Shown here: piece by piece, positions 36,364 through 46,410 of the stretch | How the letters are laid out: the number at the start of each line of letters is the position of its first letter | Position numbering within the stretch: position 1 is the stretch's first letter | Assembly (NCBI RefSeq): GCF_000400465.1 | Contig: NW_008806278.1 | Span: forward strand, 124,001 to 188,000 | Origin: Wallemia ichthyophaga EXF-994 | Lineage: Eukaryota > Basidiomycota > Wallemiomycetes > Wallemiales > Wallemiaceae | Direction of reading: 5' to 3' | DNA: 64,000 bases | Notes under the pieces: generated by a model | What the model was told of the DNA's origin: nothing | The model's input: only the letters and a program-made list of their open reading frames with translations | The model's database searches: none | Translations under genes and position numbers: made by a program

Positions 36364-37854
36364 ATGACATCCACCACTAAGATAGCGGAATTACAGGAAT
36401 TATTAAGCATCGAGGACAGTGAATTGGCAGAGGATCTTCTCAGTCAGAGTGGCTGGAATTTGCAGGGGGCTGTTGAGTGCTATTTCGATAGGCAGCAGAA
36501 CCCACAGAGTACACAGAACACCCAGCAATATCCACCCAATTCCTCTGTAGCTAATGTTGGCTTAGGGGGCACGTCTCGATTAAGTGCATCTCCACTATCT
36601 CCACTTTCTCTACTCTACAATTTATACCGCGGTTTGGTCTACCTGGCTGTGAAGATACTAAGACTCCCAATCTGGCTTTATTCCTTTGTGTTCAACTATA
36701 ATTCACTCAGCCAGCCACCTACTTACATCTCCCCACAAGATGCTAACTCTCTCCTCATTTCGTCGATAACCCAGGCGGTGAACAGCGTACAAGGGCCATC
36801 TTCAACAACGACCGCACTTAGCAATGCAGGCAACACAAATACACCCACACAGCCATCTCTTCCCGCTTTTTACACAGGCACTCCCTCAGAAGCCATCAAA
36901 GAAGCGCGAAACACAGCTCAGTTTGGCATAATAGTCGTGATAGACGGGAGTGAGACAAGCACCCAATTCAAGCACTCAACGCTCGCCAACGCTCATTTCG
37001 TAAGGCTGGTTGAAGAACACCAGTGTCTCGTTTACGTCGGTGATGTCACTGTAGATAAGCACGCGTATGAGTACGCGACGGGGTGTAGTGTAGTTACATC
37101 TGCATTTCCTTACGTACAGCTTTACTCCCTCCAGGCACTCCCCACTCGTTCCAATCCACTCGTCTCCACACCCACCATGTCCCTTCTGGGCAGTGTGTCG
37201 GGCGGGGATACGCTTGGCGACTCCTTCGTAAACTTTCTCTCTTCACGCTATTTGAGGCGAGTGGGTGCGTATCTAGGCAGATTGCGTCTGGAGAAATACG
37301 AGGCTCAGCGCAGATCTTACCTTCAAGAAGCAGCGGAAAAAGAGGAGACTGATCGTATGCAGCGTGATGCTGAGAGGGTTATGCGCAGAAGGGAAGAGGT
37401 TGCACAAGAGAAGAGGCTGGCTGAGGTGGCTGCTCGAGAGAGGGAGATAACCGAGTTGGAGAATGTGCGCAGAGAAGCCGCGTTGGTTGAATACAAGAGA
37501 TGGCTCAAGGGAACGCTCCCAAATGAGCCCCCTAACGGCATCAAATTGGCTTTTAAATTGCCTGATGGAAGGAGAATTGTACGCGGTTTTGCTCCACAAA
37601 CACCCCTCCACACCCTCTACACTTATATCGATACCATTGACGTGGAACATGCATCAAACACACCGCATCCACCACTTACAGACTACTCGCCTCAATTCAA
37701 CCTCTTCACTAGCTATCCTAGGAGGCTTATACCAGATGATATGGATAGAATGGTTGAGGATATCGACGTGTTGTCTAAGGGTGGATCTGTGGCAGTAGAA
37801 AGCACAGTCACATGCGATGATAGTGAGGAGAGCGATGGTGATGAGGAGGATTAA
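36364..37854 (+). CDS. FAF2/UBXD8-type UBX-domain protein of the ER
   Basis: ERAD-type adaptor that recruits Cdc48/p97 to ER or lipid-droplet membranes. Single exon, 496 aa. Order: UBA-like domain at about 5-45 (LQELLSIEDSELAEDLLSQS, GAVECYFD), a hydrophobic hairpin near 78-110 (LYNLYRGLVYLAVKILRLPI), a UAS thioredoxin-like domain (about 165-300, with FVRLVEEHQCLVYVGDV), a charged coiled coil near 315-380 and a C-terminal UBX domain (IKLAFKLPDGRRIVRGFAPQ). The acidic tail is short. Yeast Ubx2/Ubx3 and fission yeast Ucp10 are functional relatives; the exact ortholog is not decided here. Confidence 0.87.
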   Translation: MTSTTKIAELQELLSIEDSELAEDLLSQSGWNLQGAVECYFDRQQNPQSTQNTQQYPPNSSVANVGLGGTSRLSASPLSPLSLLYNLYRGLVYLAVKILRLPIWLYSFVFNYNSLSQPPTYISPQDANSLLISSITQAVNSVQGPSSTTTALSNAGNTNTPTQPSLPAFYTGTPSEAIKEARNTAQFGIIVVIDGSETSTQFKHSTLANAHFVRLVEEHQCLVYVGDVTVDKHAYEYATGCSVVTSAFPYVQLYSLQALPTRSNPLVSTPTMSLLGSVSGGDTLGDSFVNFLSSRYLRRVGAYLGRLRLEKYEAQRRSYLQEAAEKEETDRMQRDAERVMRRREEVAQEKRLAEVAAREREITELENVRREAALVEYKRWLKGTLPNEPPNGIKLAFKLPDGRRIVRGFAPQTPLHTLYTYIDTIDVEHASNTPHPPLTDYSPQFNLFTSYPRRLIPDDMDRMVEDIDVLSKGGSVAVESTVTCDDSEESDGDEED

Positions 37855-37953
37855 GGTGCACAACGCGTGCGCTCGCATACACTTACTACCTGCATACATT
37901 TACACTTGCATACATAATTTACACCGGATTTGTCAATCAAACAGTCACCACAA

Positions 37954-38704
37954 ATGGTCTTAGAACACCTGATAGTGCCAGCGACGGCAAAACAAACGGC
38001 GAGTTTAATATTTGTGCATGGCTTAGGTGAGGAGGATTTTTACAACATGATACACGTAACACCAACATACCACCCACACAGGCGACAGCGGATATGGATG
38101 GAAACCAGTAGCGGAGCTTCTCAGTAAGAGTCTGCCACACGTCAAATTCATTCTTCCACACGCACCGAGCCAGCCGGTGACGGTGAACGGGGGGATGTCG
38201 ATGCCATCCTGGTTCGACCTCACGAGTCTGACGCTGGAGGGCACAGATGATGAAGATGGTCTGCTCAAGAGTGCTTCTGAGATCAACAAGCTAGTCACTG
38301 CAGAGGTGGATAGCGGTATCCCATCGCATCGCGTTCTCGTCGGCGGCTTCAGCCAGGGATCCTGCCTCGCCTTCCTCGTTGGTCTATCTAGCGAGCGCAA
38401 GCTGGCCGGTACTGTTGCTCTCTCCGGCTGGCTTCCTCTGCGTCATAAAATCAAATCCATGCTCGGACCTCACCACCAACATTTACCTATTTTCCAGGCG
38501 CACGGAAGTGACGATCCCGTCGTCGCTACTAAATACGCCGATTTTACTAGCTCGTATATCAAGTCACTCGGTTTCAAGGATGTGCCTGTGTCGCAGCCCC
38601 AGAATGGCGGTATCTCCTTCACGAAATACGACGGTATCGGCCACGGCGCGTGTCAGGAAGAGCTGCAAGACCTGGCAGAGTGGCTAGTGAAGGTGCTCGG
38701 ATAG
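37954..38704 (+). CDS. APT1: Acyl-protein thioesterase 1 (depalmitoylase)
   Basis: Alpha/beta hydrolase that removes palmitate from cytosolic S-acylated proteins such as Ras and G-alpha. Exon 1 is 37954-38026, intron 38027-38081, exon 2 38082-38704; about 231 aa, normal length. The junction restores HGLGDSGYGW. The nucleophile motif is GGFSQGS (Ser115), the acid is in HGSDDPVV (Asp169), and the base is in GIGHG (His212). SMPSWFD near 64-70 is also typical. The downstream UreD gene starts 36 bp after this stop on the same strand. Confidence 0.93.
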
Positions 38705-38740
38705 TGTGTAGTGGAACCATTTTGTACTATACTCTTGCCA

Positions 38741-39616
38741 ATGAACAGTACTTGGAAAAAACCAGACAGACAGACAGACATCCTCACACACCCACGCAAC
38801 AATATTGCCATTACCAACGACGGATACTCGACTTACTTCTCCAACCTGTGCGCCGCTTACCCCCTCAAATTGCTCACGCCAGCTCTGCGCACAGGACCGG
38901 TGGGTGTAGGGATATGCTACACGCTGCAGTATGGCGGGGGGTTAGTATCTGGTGATATTTGCGATCTCAGCGTGGATATACACCACAGAAGCACTCTCAT
39001 TCTTCTTACGCAAGGTTCTACAAAGGTGTTTAAGAGTAGCGGGAAGACGTCGCAGCAGAAGTTGATGGTAAATGTTCACCCCCACGCCACGATAGTCTCC
39101 CTCCCAGACCCTATCCAGCCCTTCGCGCACTCCCGCTACAAGCAGAAGCAGGATTTCTTCTTGGATGGCACTTCCTCTGCTGTTATCCTTGATTCTCTCA
39201 ACAGTGGTAGAAGTGCTTGTGGAGAATACTGGGATTTCGATCGCTACACCTCCATCAACTCCATCTACGTCGATGGACATCTCATCGTAAAAGATAGCGT
39301 ACATCTAATTCAACCTGATATACAAACACGCTTGCATCCCTTTCACGCTTACGCCATGCTTTTCCTCATCGGCGAAAAGACTAAAAGTATACGTGAAGAT
39401 TTTCACACTCAGCAGTCATCTCTAAACTCTGTATTAAATGGCAGATTCCATGTCGGTAGTCGTCCAATCTGGTCTCTCACTAACATTTCTCCACAAGCCT
39501 CCGTTGTACGCTTGGCTGGGAAGGACGACGAGTCTATCAAACACTTTCTCGGTGAGAGGTGCACTCAGCTAGAAGATACCATCGGTAATGAGGCCTTTGT
39601 GAGATGCTTCAGATGA
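38741..39616 (+). CDS. Urease accessory protein UreD
   Basis: Part of the UreD-UreF-UreG complex that delivers nickel to urease. Single exon, 291 aa from the ATG at 38741. The diagnostic motifs are present: YPLKLLTP, GGGLVSGD, LTQGSTKVFKS, LPDPIQPFAHSRYKQ and WDFDRY. A GTG 10 codons upstream is ignored because nuclear genes rarely start there. A (CAGA)n tract near 38763-38780 encodes PDRQTD at the variable N-terminus. The distance from the APT1 stop is only 36 bp, so its promoter must overlap the APT1 3' end. No urease structural gene is in the window. Confidence 0.9.
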   Translation: MNSTWKKPDRQTDILTHPRNNIAITNDGYSTYFSNLCAAYPLKLLTPALRTGPVGVGICYTLQYGGGLVSGDICDLSVDIHHRSTLILLTQGSTKVFKSSGKTSQQKLMVNVHPHATIVSLPDPIQPFAHSRYKQKQDFFLDGTSSAVILDSLNSGRSACGEYWDFDRYTSINSIYVDGHLIVKDSVHLIQPDIQTRLHPFHAYAMLFLIGEKTKSIREDFHTQQSSLNSVLNGRFHVGSRPIWSLTNISPQASVVRLAGKDDESIKHFLGERCTQLEDTIGNEAFVRCFR

Positions 39617-39755
39617 TGTATCAATGAATGAATTTAAGCTGGTTATTTTGTACAATGTAAATTATAGATTATGTATATGTAGATATACGTAGAAACATTA
39701 GGAAAACGTAAAGAGAAATACGTGAAATACGTCAGTCTTTATTTCGCATCTTATA

Positions 39756-40969
39756 TCAGTTAGTCACGTCCCTTGAACGCGTCTTGACACCCTTACCCAA
39801 CCCTCTAACTTTATCCATCAAGCTTCTCTTTCTTGTGATCATTGGTTGTCCATCATTCTCCTTGTCTTTCTTTGGCGAGTTGGCAGAGTTAGTGTAACTC
39901 ACTGGTGGTGGTGTTGCCGTCTTCTTGCTTGCAGGAGATGAAGGTGATGCTGCCGCTGTTGGAGGTTTAGGCAGATCCTTATCGTAAGCACTTGGAGATG
40001 GTGATATGGAAGGTGTGTGACTCGCGCTCGAATTTGTACTGTAGTTCTGACTCTGACTCTGACTCTGATTCTGACCATGCTTAGGCGACTTTCTGCTAGA
40101 TCTCCACCTCTGCAAAATAGACTGACTGCGATTGATAGTGTCACCCGTTCCCACCGTCGCGCGTCTTCTAGATCCGCCAGACCATTGAATGGGCTTGTCA
40201 GGGTCGATCTCCTCGCCCAGCTGTATTGGGCGTGGTGGAGGTATTCTCGAGCTTGGTTTTCTCTGTGGCTTGGCTGGCAGAAGAGGTGATTCTTGATAAT
40301 TGCTATGCATATGTGACCTGCCTGCTGGCTGATTTGGTGCACCTGCGCTGAAAGCCTCCCAGGGCTCCTCTTCATGCTTTCCCCAAACCTCTAACAATGG
40401 ATTGCGTTTCTTCTTGTCCTCTCTAATTCTCACCTCCTTCTCTTCCTCTGTTTCAACAGGCTTGACGTGCTGCGACTCAGCCAACATCTGCGCATCGAAC
40501 GCCTTAACAGGTGCTTTCTTGTGGTTGTTACGTGAAGGTGATGCTGCATCGTATGGACTGTCGTGGTGCCAGACTGGAATAGCGTTATATGTCAGCCTCA
40601 GCCTGTTTACTACCAAATCATTCCAGACTCACGGGCTGATCCTGTAACTGCGGTGACATCCCAGCTATCAATTACATCAAAATGCTTTCCAGGCTTCTTG
40701 TCTGGCTTTGAATTCGTCGTATTCGATCTGCTCATTTTGGCTGATCGCTTTGCTGTGCTATCTGGAACGGTCAAGTGGTTGGAATCGTCGTGCGTACGTG
40801 ATCTCGACAGCGGAAGTGAAGTTTGCTGTGGGAGCTTTGGCGATGGCAGAGGCTTTCCCTGGACGCTAACGACATCCTTCAATGCCGCCTTGTACGCGTC
40901 TGTGGAATTAGCGTGCTTTGGTGGTGGTGGTCTATCCGTTGGCTCTGAGCCATTGTTAGATGTATTCAA
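39756..40969 (-). CDS. PAL1: Pal1-family cell morphology/endocytosis protein
   Basis: Cortical protein that joins early endocytic sites and shapes polarised growth. Exon 1 is 40969-40633, intron 40632-40574 (59 bp), exon 2 40573-39756; about 384 aa. The Pal1 signature spans the junction: FDVIDSWDVTAVTGSA joins LWHHDSPYDAASPSRN, then KKAPVKAF. The remainder is disordered, with a Pro/Ser-rich region, a QSQSQSQ run from a CTCTGA-type repeat near 40046-40075, and a basic C-terminal end (DKVRGLGKGVKTRSRD). Confidence 0.88.
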
Positions 40970-41098
40970 GTAGCCTATTTATAGACCTACTAAACGCTGT
41001 CATTGATTATTTCTTTATTTCTTATTTTCCACAATGGATTATGATGCTCGGTTCGGTTCAAAGGATCAAGGGCGTGCGTGCACGCCAATGAATTAATT

Positions 41099-43743
41099 TT
41101 ATTTTACATCCAATCGAGACCTCCTCTCAAATGCATCAGATTTATTCGCAAACATCCGCTCACTAAACTTGAGCTTTCTTTTCACGCGTTCTTCTCCGAA
41201 CTTTGATTTCATCATCGATTGCTCCTCTAGCCCCGCCTTGGACAATTTCCGAAGTTGTCGAACCAATGAGCTTGGCTTCCGTTGCCTTACTGATGCTCCA
41301 TCATCCTTTCTCTCATTCGGCTTCTCATTCAGCTTCTCCTTCACCATTCTCTCTCCATCCCTTTTTATCTGTTCTAAACTTTCTGACTGATCTTCTGTCA
41401 AATTTTGACTTGAGGGGTCTCCATGCTGACTAAACTTTTCCTTGATGTACCCTTCTCTCTCTTCCTCAATGTCCTTCAGCCTTCTGTCTCCCTCATCTGC
41501 GCTAGCCATCGGTGAATTCCATGTACGCCTTTCTTCTCTCAGTTTCATGAGATCCTTTGCGCTCATGCCAGGTGGCAATACTACAGAGTTCATAAGAACC
41601 AGCGACTCCCTCGATTGTGATAGTTTAGCCTTCACATTTTCCACTTGTTTGAGTGTCGATGTCCGACTAGTCAATCTGATTGTCCCTGTGATATCATAAG
41701 CGTCGAAACATTGGTCCCAATCTCACTCACAAGTCGGATCTTCTCCTTTTACAGTAGTGAAATCTACATGCTTGTCCTTAGGTACCTTTTTGTTGTCCAA
41801 AAATGACTCGACTTCGTAGTCGATTACATACGTAGCTTTATCTGGACGTGTGTCTTCAGCTGACTCAACATACACACTCATGAACTGCTCTCCCTCTCGG
41901 GTTTCGAAAGTTATACTCAGTGTCTAAACAGCGCTGATGAGTATTATTTCAACTTTTTTCACTTCATAACCCACCTCATTCGGTATGAGGGATGTGGCCT
42001 CGTCTAAAGCATTCTCCAACACGCCAACCGAATGTTTAAAAGACTGTGTAGCCATTAGAGTAGACCCGTGTAGTCTCTCATCCATCTCCTCAAGCGGTAC
42101 GTATTGGAAGCCGAAGATGCGGCGTGTATTATGATAAGCTGATTAAATATTATGTTATTAAGTCTCTGAGCAGGCTTATACTTGACCTCACCAACGAAAA
42201 TTCCATCCATAGCTCCGATACGTGCTTGTAGACTGGAATTGATCAGATTTGTACCAACGAAATGTTCCACTCTTACCTGTATTTCAAGAATGAGCTCCTA
42301 ACCATATCATAGTACTCGCGTTCGAACGATTCAAACAGTCCACCTAATGATTGTTTGACTCTTGAGCATGACAAATTAAGACACACTTACGTGACTTCTT
42401 GATGTTGTATCCCGCACCGGCTTTGTAATTCAGGATATCCTGCCTTACAGCCACAACAGCTCTAGTTTTGATGTCAAATGTTTTGCGAGGCAATCTTGTG
42501 TCAAATCCGTCGAGTTGCGATCGCATCAATATCTTGTTAGCCTGGATACTGTAAGCATACGAAGCGCTTCTACTAAGCTAAGCCCTACCTTAGAGTAATG
42601 GTAGGCCTCCCTTTCATTCATTTTCTTCTCAACCGCACTAGTCATTGGATTAGTGCGTAGTAAACCGCTGAATTCCTCAGGATCCATAGTTAGTTGCTTT
42701 TCTAACTGCGTCCCAACCCAAAGAAGCACATTATCTTCTTCAACATCGTAGCTTTTATCTTTGTCTATAGCGTAAACCGGTTTGTTTTCACTATCTGTCG
42801 ATGCATCGTCTATTTTGCGAAGTATTATTGCAGCTGGGAGTTTATTTGCATAGCTAAAGTCGTTTGGCTGTATTAGTGGTGTTATGATTGTAATTTTCCT
42901 CTCAAACACCACCTACAAGTCCTTGAAACCCTTCCGATAAAGATTCATAGTTGACAGGTTTCCAATTAGTCAACAAGAAGTGTATATGGGAAAGCACGCT
43001 AGTCATACTAGATGTAGATCCAAGGTAGCGGCAGTTTTGCTTCTTTGTCAGATCAATAAGATCCTATGGACATTAGCCGGGCAATATCTCAAAGAGAACA
43101 GCAAACGCACTTTGTCTTTAGAACTCGTCATATATGGCGGTAGTCTATCGAATGCGAATTCCTCTGGAGGATTAATATCCTCCAAATGTGAAGGAAAGCT
43201 GTATACACCGGTTCGGGGACATCGAAGCCAGACTGGATGCGATGGCTGGAATAGTACTCGCTGAAGAGCTGATACGAGAGTGGGTATGCGTGGTTGATCA
43301 ACTTTAACGCCTGTAGGATGCTTGAGTTTGACAAGTGATGGCAGGCAGTCTACGAACCGCTAATGTGATTCGATTTAAGAGGATTAAAGTCGAAGCGCTT
43401 TTCGTTTTCCTGTGGTCTAAACACGCCTTCCTTCTTCCTTCTCTGTGGTGCTGCTCTTGATGTATGTGAAAAACCGGAAGGCAGATTATCATCGATATAG
43501 TGCAAATGAGGGACAATCGAGGGTTTAATCTGATAATAGTGAGCTTTATAAGCAGACGAGTAGTATTCTTACTTGAATATCGCCGCCATTGCCACTGCAA
43601 CTGCCACTGCCACTAGCCTCACTACTGCTGCCATCTTCTTGCAACGAGCGAAGTTTGTCTGATAATTTTAGGGACACCGCAGCTGTATAATCTCGCCTGC
43701 GCGCTATCAGACGCCTAGCTCTGCTATTCACCACCTTGTTCAT
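41099..43743 (-). CDS. PET127: Mitochondrial RNA-processing protein Pet127
   Basis: Mitochondrial inner-membrane-associated factor for RNA 5' processing and stability. Eleven exons on the minus strand: 43743-43573, 43529-43358, 43310-43111, 43063-42917, 42867-42589, 42541-42391, 42343-42277, 42232-42192, 42138-41975, 41923-41731, 41685-41099; about 723 aa. The Arg-rich N-terminus looks like a presequence. Family blocks: [57 protein letters not shown] then [59 protein letters not shown] and [12 protein letters not shown]. The frame closes over every intron, which gives high confidence in the model. This is the most intron-dense gene in the window. Confidence 0.92.
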
Positions 43744-43904
43744 TGATAAGGTTGAGAGAGCACAAACAAAGCCGCACAGAGAAAACACGAGGAAAATTAA
43801 AAAACAAATGCCCTGCCTCGACCGCGCGACTAGGGAAACATGTATAAAGTAAAAAACGATCGCAGGGGACGGCATTGGACCGTAAGTACATTTGCAGCGT
43901 TGAT

Positions 43905-44395
43905 CTAGAGACGACGACCACGACGACCACCCTTACGCTGTAAAAATCGTCAATAATATTCTTCACTAAAGCCTCAAAGAATCTTACACGAGTAGAGTCG
44001 GATGGAACTGGGGTGACATCCTCGATACGACCGATACGCATACCTGCACGAGCGAGAGCACGGAGAGCTGCTTGGGCACCTGGACCTGGAGCCTTGGTAG
44101 CGGTACCACCAGTGGCTCTGATCTTGATGTGAAGGGCGTTGATGCCAACTTCCTTGCAGCGGACAGCGACATCTTGTGCCGCCAACATGGCAGCGTATGG
44201 GGATGACTCGTCTCTGTCAGCCTTGACCTTCATACCACCAGTTACTCTGGTCACGGTTTCCTTTCCAGAGAGATCGGTAATGTGGACGAATGTGTCGTTG
44301 AATGAAGCAAAGATTCTTGCGACACCGAATACAAGCTCGCCTTCAGCGACTTGTGGTCCCAAAGACGTGTTTGCTGCTGCTGCTTTGGTGGCCAT
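43905..44395 (-). CDS. RPS14: 40S ribosomal protein S14 (uS11)
   Basis: Small-subunit platform protein near the mRNA exit. Exon 1 is 44395-43988, intron 43987-43938, exon 2 43937-43905; about 146 aa. Strongly conserved sequence: [41 protein letters not shown] and IRATGGT. The last exon supplies the universal end [10 protein letters not shown] after DSTR. Gene placement is compact, with the PET127 start only 162 bp away on the same strand. Confidence 0.96.
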
Positions 44396-44963
44396 GACTT
44401 ACGATGAAGTGGTCAGAGAGATAATTTTTGTCTTTTGGAGGCGCAAAAAATTTGTTTTGCAGTTGGTCAGTTTGGAAAATGTGCGTCTATATTAAACTCA
44501 GTATCTTTTAATGCATGCATGACTACTTTTTCCTACTGCTTCAAGCCTCCGCTGCCGTATCGTCGAGCCATTTTCAGTCGCTGTGACAAGTTACACATCT
44601 GAGATCAAGCTTGTTGGCCTTATATAATCCTTGATCTTAATGACTCATTCAACGTCTTTTAAGCGGTACTTTTGCGCCGCCTCAACGATGTCAGCACTTT
44701 GAAGCAACCTACAGTCAACATTACTTGCCTGATGAACTTGGCACAAACACCTATAATGATTCAATCGTCAAATATATCGATAGGGTAAATTAAGCTCGAC
44801 TTCCTGTTATTTCGCGATCAACGCTTTTCATTCACGTCATTTCACTTTTCAGGGCGAGAGAAATGTGATGATACAAGGATGAGTGTACCACGTAGATTCT
44901 TGAGAAATTAGTTTAGGTAATGTAAATGTGCATTTATTTGATATTATATCTAGAAATTTTATC
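44396..44963. promoter_or_regulatory. RPS14 upstream region
   Basis: 568 bp with no gene. It holds a TGACTCA (Gcn4/AP-1-type) heptamer at 44641-44647 and, overlapping its left side, an 8-bp inverted repeat AGATCAAG (about 44602) with CTTGATCT (about 44630). The function is inferred from motif identity only. The right end precedes the tRNA gene. Confidence 0.35.
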
Positions 44964-45044
44964 GGTTCGATGGTCTAGGGGTATGATTCTCGCTTTGGGA
45001 CACCAATTTGCGAGAGGTCCAGGGTTCAAATCCCTGTCGAACCC
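44964..45044 (+). tRNA. tRNA-Pro (anticodon TGG) with 9-nt intron
   Basis: The acceptor stem GGTTCGA pairs with TCGAACC (45037-45043). The D-arm is present (TGGTCTAGGGGTATGA). The anticodon stem is CTCGC/GCGAG around loop TT-TGG-G...T, with anticodon 44996-44998. The T-arm is CAGGG-TTCAAAT-CCCTG. Nine extra bases (45000-45008, ACACCAATT) sit after position 37, the standard nuclear tRNA intron site. Confidence 0.95.
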
Positions 45045-45048
45045 TATC

Positions 45049-45053
45049 TTTTT
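45049..45053 (+). terminator. RNA polymerase III terminator (T5)
   Basis: A run of five T begins 5 bp after the tRNA 3' end, as expected for Pol III termination. Confidence 0.75.
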
Positions 45054-45155
45054 GCCCATCGAAGGGCTCAATGTTTATTTTGTATCAATTGCACTTCTGT
45101 AAGCAGTCTTCTGAAGCCTTTACGCAACATTTTTTTTACTTGAATGCATCTACAT

Positions 45156-46343
45156 TTATACGCTATGTGTTTCGTCTACAAGTGTCTCCTTTTCGTTCTG
45201 ATACAACGCTCTAACTACTTCTCTGTAGTATATCTTCTCGTCTTTGCTCAGAACATAGCCGTTGATCTCTAATGCGGACGTCACACCGCCATAGGCGCGA
45301 CTCATACCTGTATCTATCAATAGAATACCTCCATTGCATCTTGAGACTATGCCCTTGAACACGCTGTTAGATGTTTCATATCAACACACTGCCAACCCAC
45401 GTCATAATTTGGTGTATGTCCTTGAACGATGCGCTTCGCTCCGACTGCTTGCATGACCTCTTTCGCAATAGCACAGGCTTTTGTTTCACTGTCTAAAGCA
45501 GCACCTCTGTACCAGTACGGCCCATCTGGTTTCCAAAGTAACTTCTCCTTTCTAGACCAATTCTTATCCCCACTGGTGAGTTTCTTGAGCCAAATTTTAC
45601 CATCCTCATTCAACTCATTGTATGCATAAGATGGATGGAGTCCTGCGTGGACAAATTGTGTAGACATGTTGCTTGGCAACCCATACTTCTGGACGTCTGC
45701 TTCGAAAAAATGGGAAATATTCACAGTGGTATCGTAATTCTGTAGCCATGCTTTACCTATCCATCCCTGATTACTGAATACCTGCTGTCGTTTCTCAATA
45801 CTGTCATCAAAGTACTTCATTTCCTTTGGATGCACATATCTCCAGTCGTCCATAGGCTGCATAATGTCGTGGTTCTATTGGCTCTATGAGATTGTTAATC
45901 AGCACCAAATTGGCCCTTACACCCAGTATCGTATGCACGCTTCCTCCAGCTCGAGCTGCTTCGACGCGTAGACTCTCGAACAATTGATATATGGGAATCA
46001 TGTCAGACCTAAGTAGTTCCTTCAGTAACGTTCTAAGATTTCACGCTTCAAGTCTTCCTCACCCCCGATCAGTGATGTCACCTGTCTGCACTAGAGTGGC
46101 TTTGCTGCCATCCCAATGATTATCCTCATCGATAATATCGGCAAGCTTTAATGCTTCTATTGTACGCTGATAATCACCATGTAGATCACCTAAAGCAACG
46201 ATCCTGCGCTGTGATAAGACTTTATAGCCATCGAGAAAAGTTGTTGGTTCTTCAAAGTGCGGCACAGATGGCCTGAGGTACAAATAAGCAGTCGAAAGAG
46301 CTAGAAGCGGCACTATGCCTTTCTTAATTATATTTGATGGCAT
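45156..46343 (-). CDS. Membrane-anchored PPP-family calcineurin-like phosphatase
   Basis: Metallophosphoesterase of the Shewanella-like/PPP group. Exons (minus): 46343-46063, 46008-45921, 45874-45401, 45353-45156; introns 46-54 bp; about 346 aa. Metal-site motifs are in order: GDLHGDY, GDITDRG (continuing SDMIPIYQLFE after the splice), GNHDIM (built across the second intron), VHAGLHPSY, and GHTPNYDGI then LLIDTGMSRAYGG. A single hydrophobic segment near residues 10-22 (GIVPLLALSTAYLYL) suggests a membrane or secretory anchor. The substrate is unknown. It follows YSH1 on the same strand with 67 bp between them. Confidence 0.88.
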
Positions 46344-46410
46344 GAGACAAGAAGTACGACAACTGTTTCACAAGTATTTCTCTATTTCAAACATTTTGTA
46401 CAACAATAAA

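Noticed and set aside
37954-39616. APT1 and UreD as a functional operon
   Set aside because: The functions are unrelated and tight spacing is general in this genome; co-transcription is possible but there is no pathway link.
43443-43474. Apparent frame change in PET127 exon 2 suggesting a 32-bp intron
   Set aside because: Re-reading the bases showed that the frame is continuous through [14 protein letters not shown]; no extra intron or frameshift is needed.
44396-44402. GTAAGT just upstream of the RPS14 ATG as a 5' UTR intron donor
   Set aside because: No plausible acceptor gives a normal-sized intron while keeping the conserved protein; the ATG at 44395 already gives a complete RPS14.
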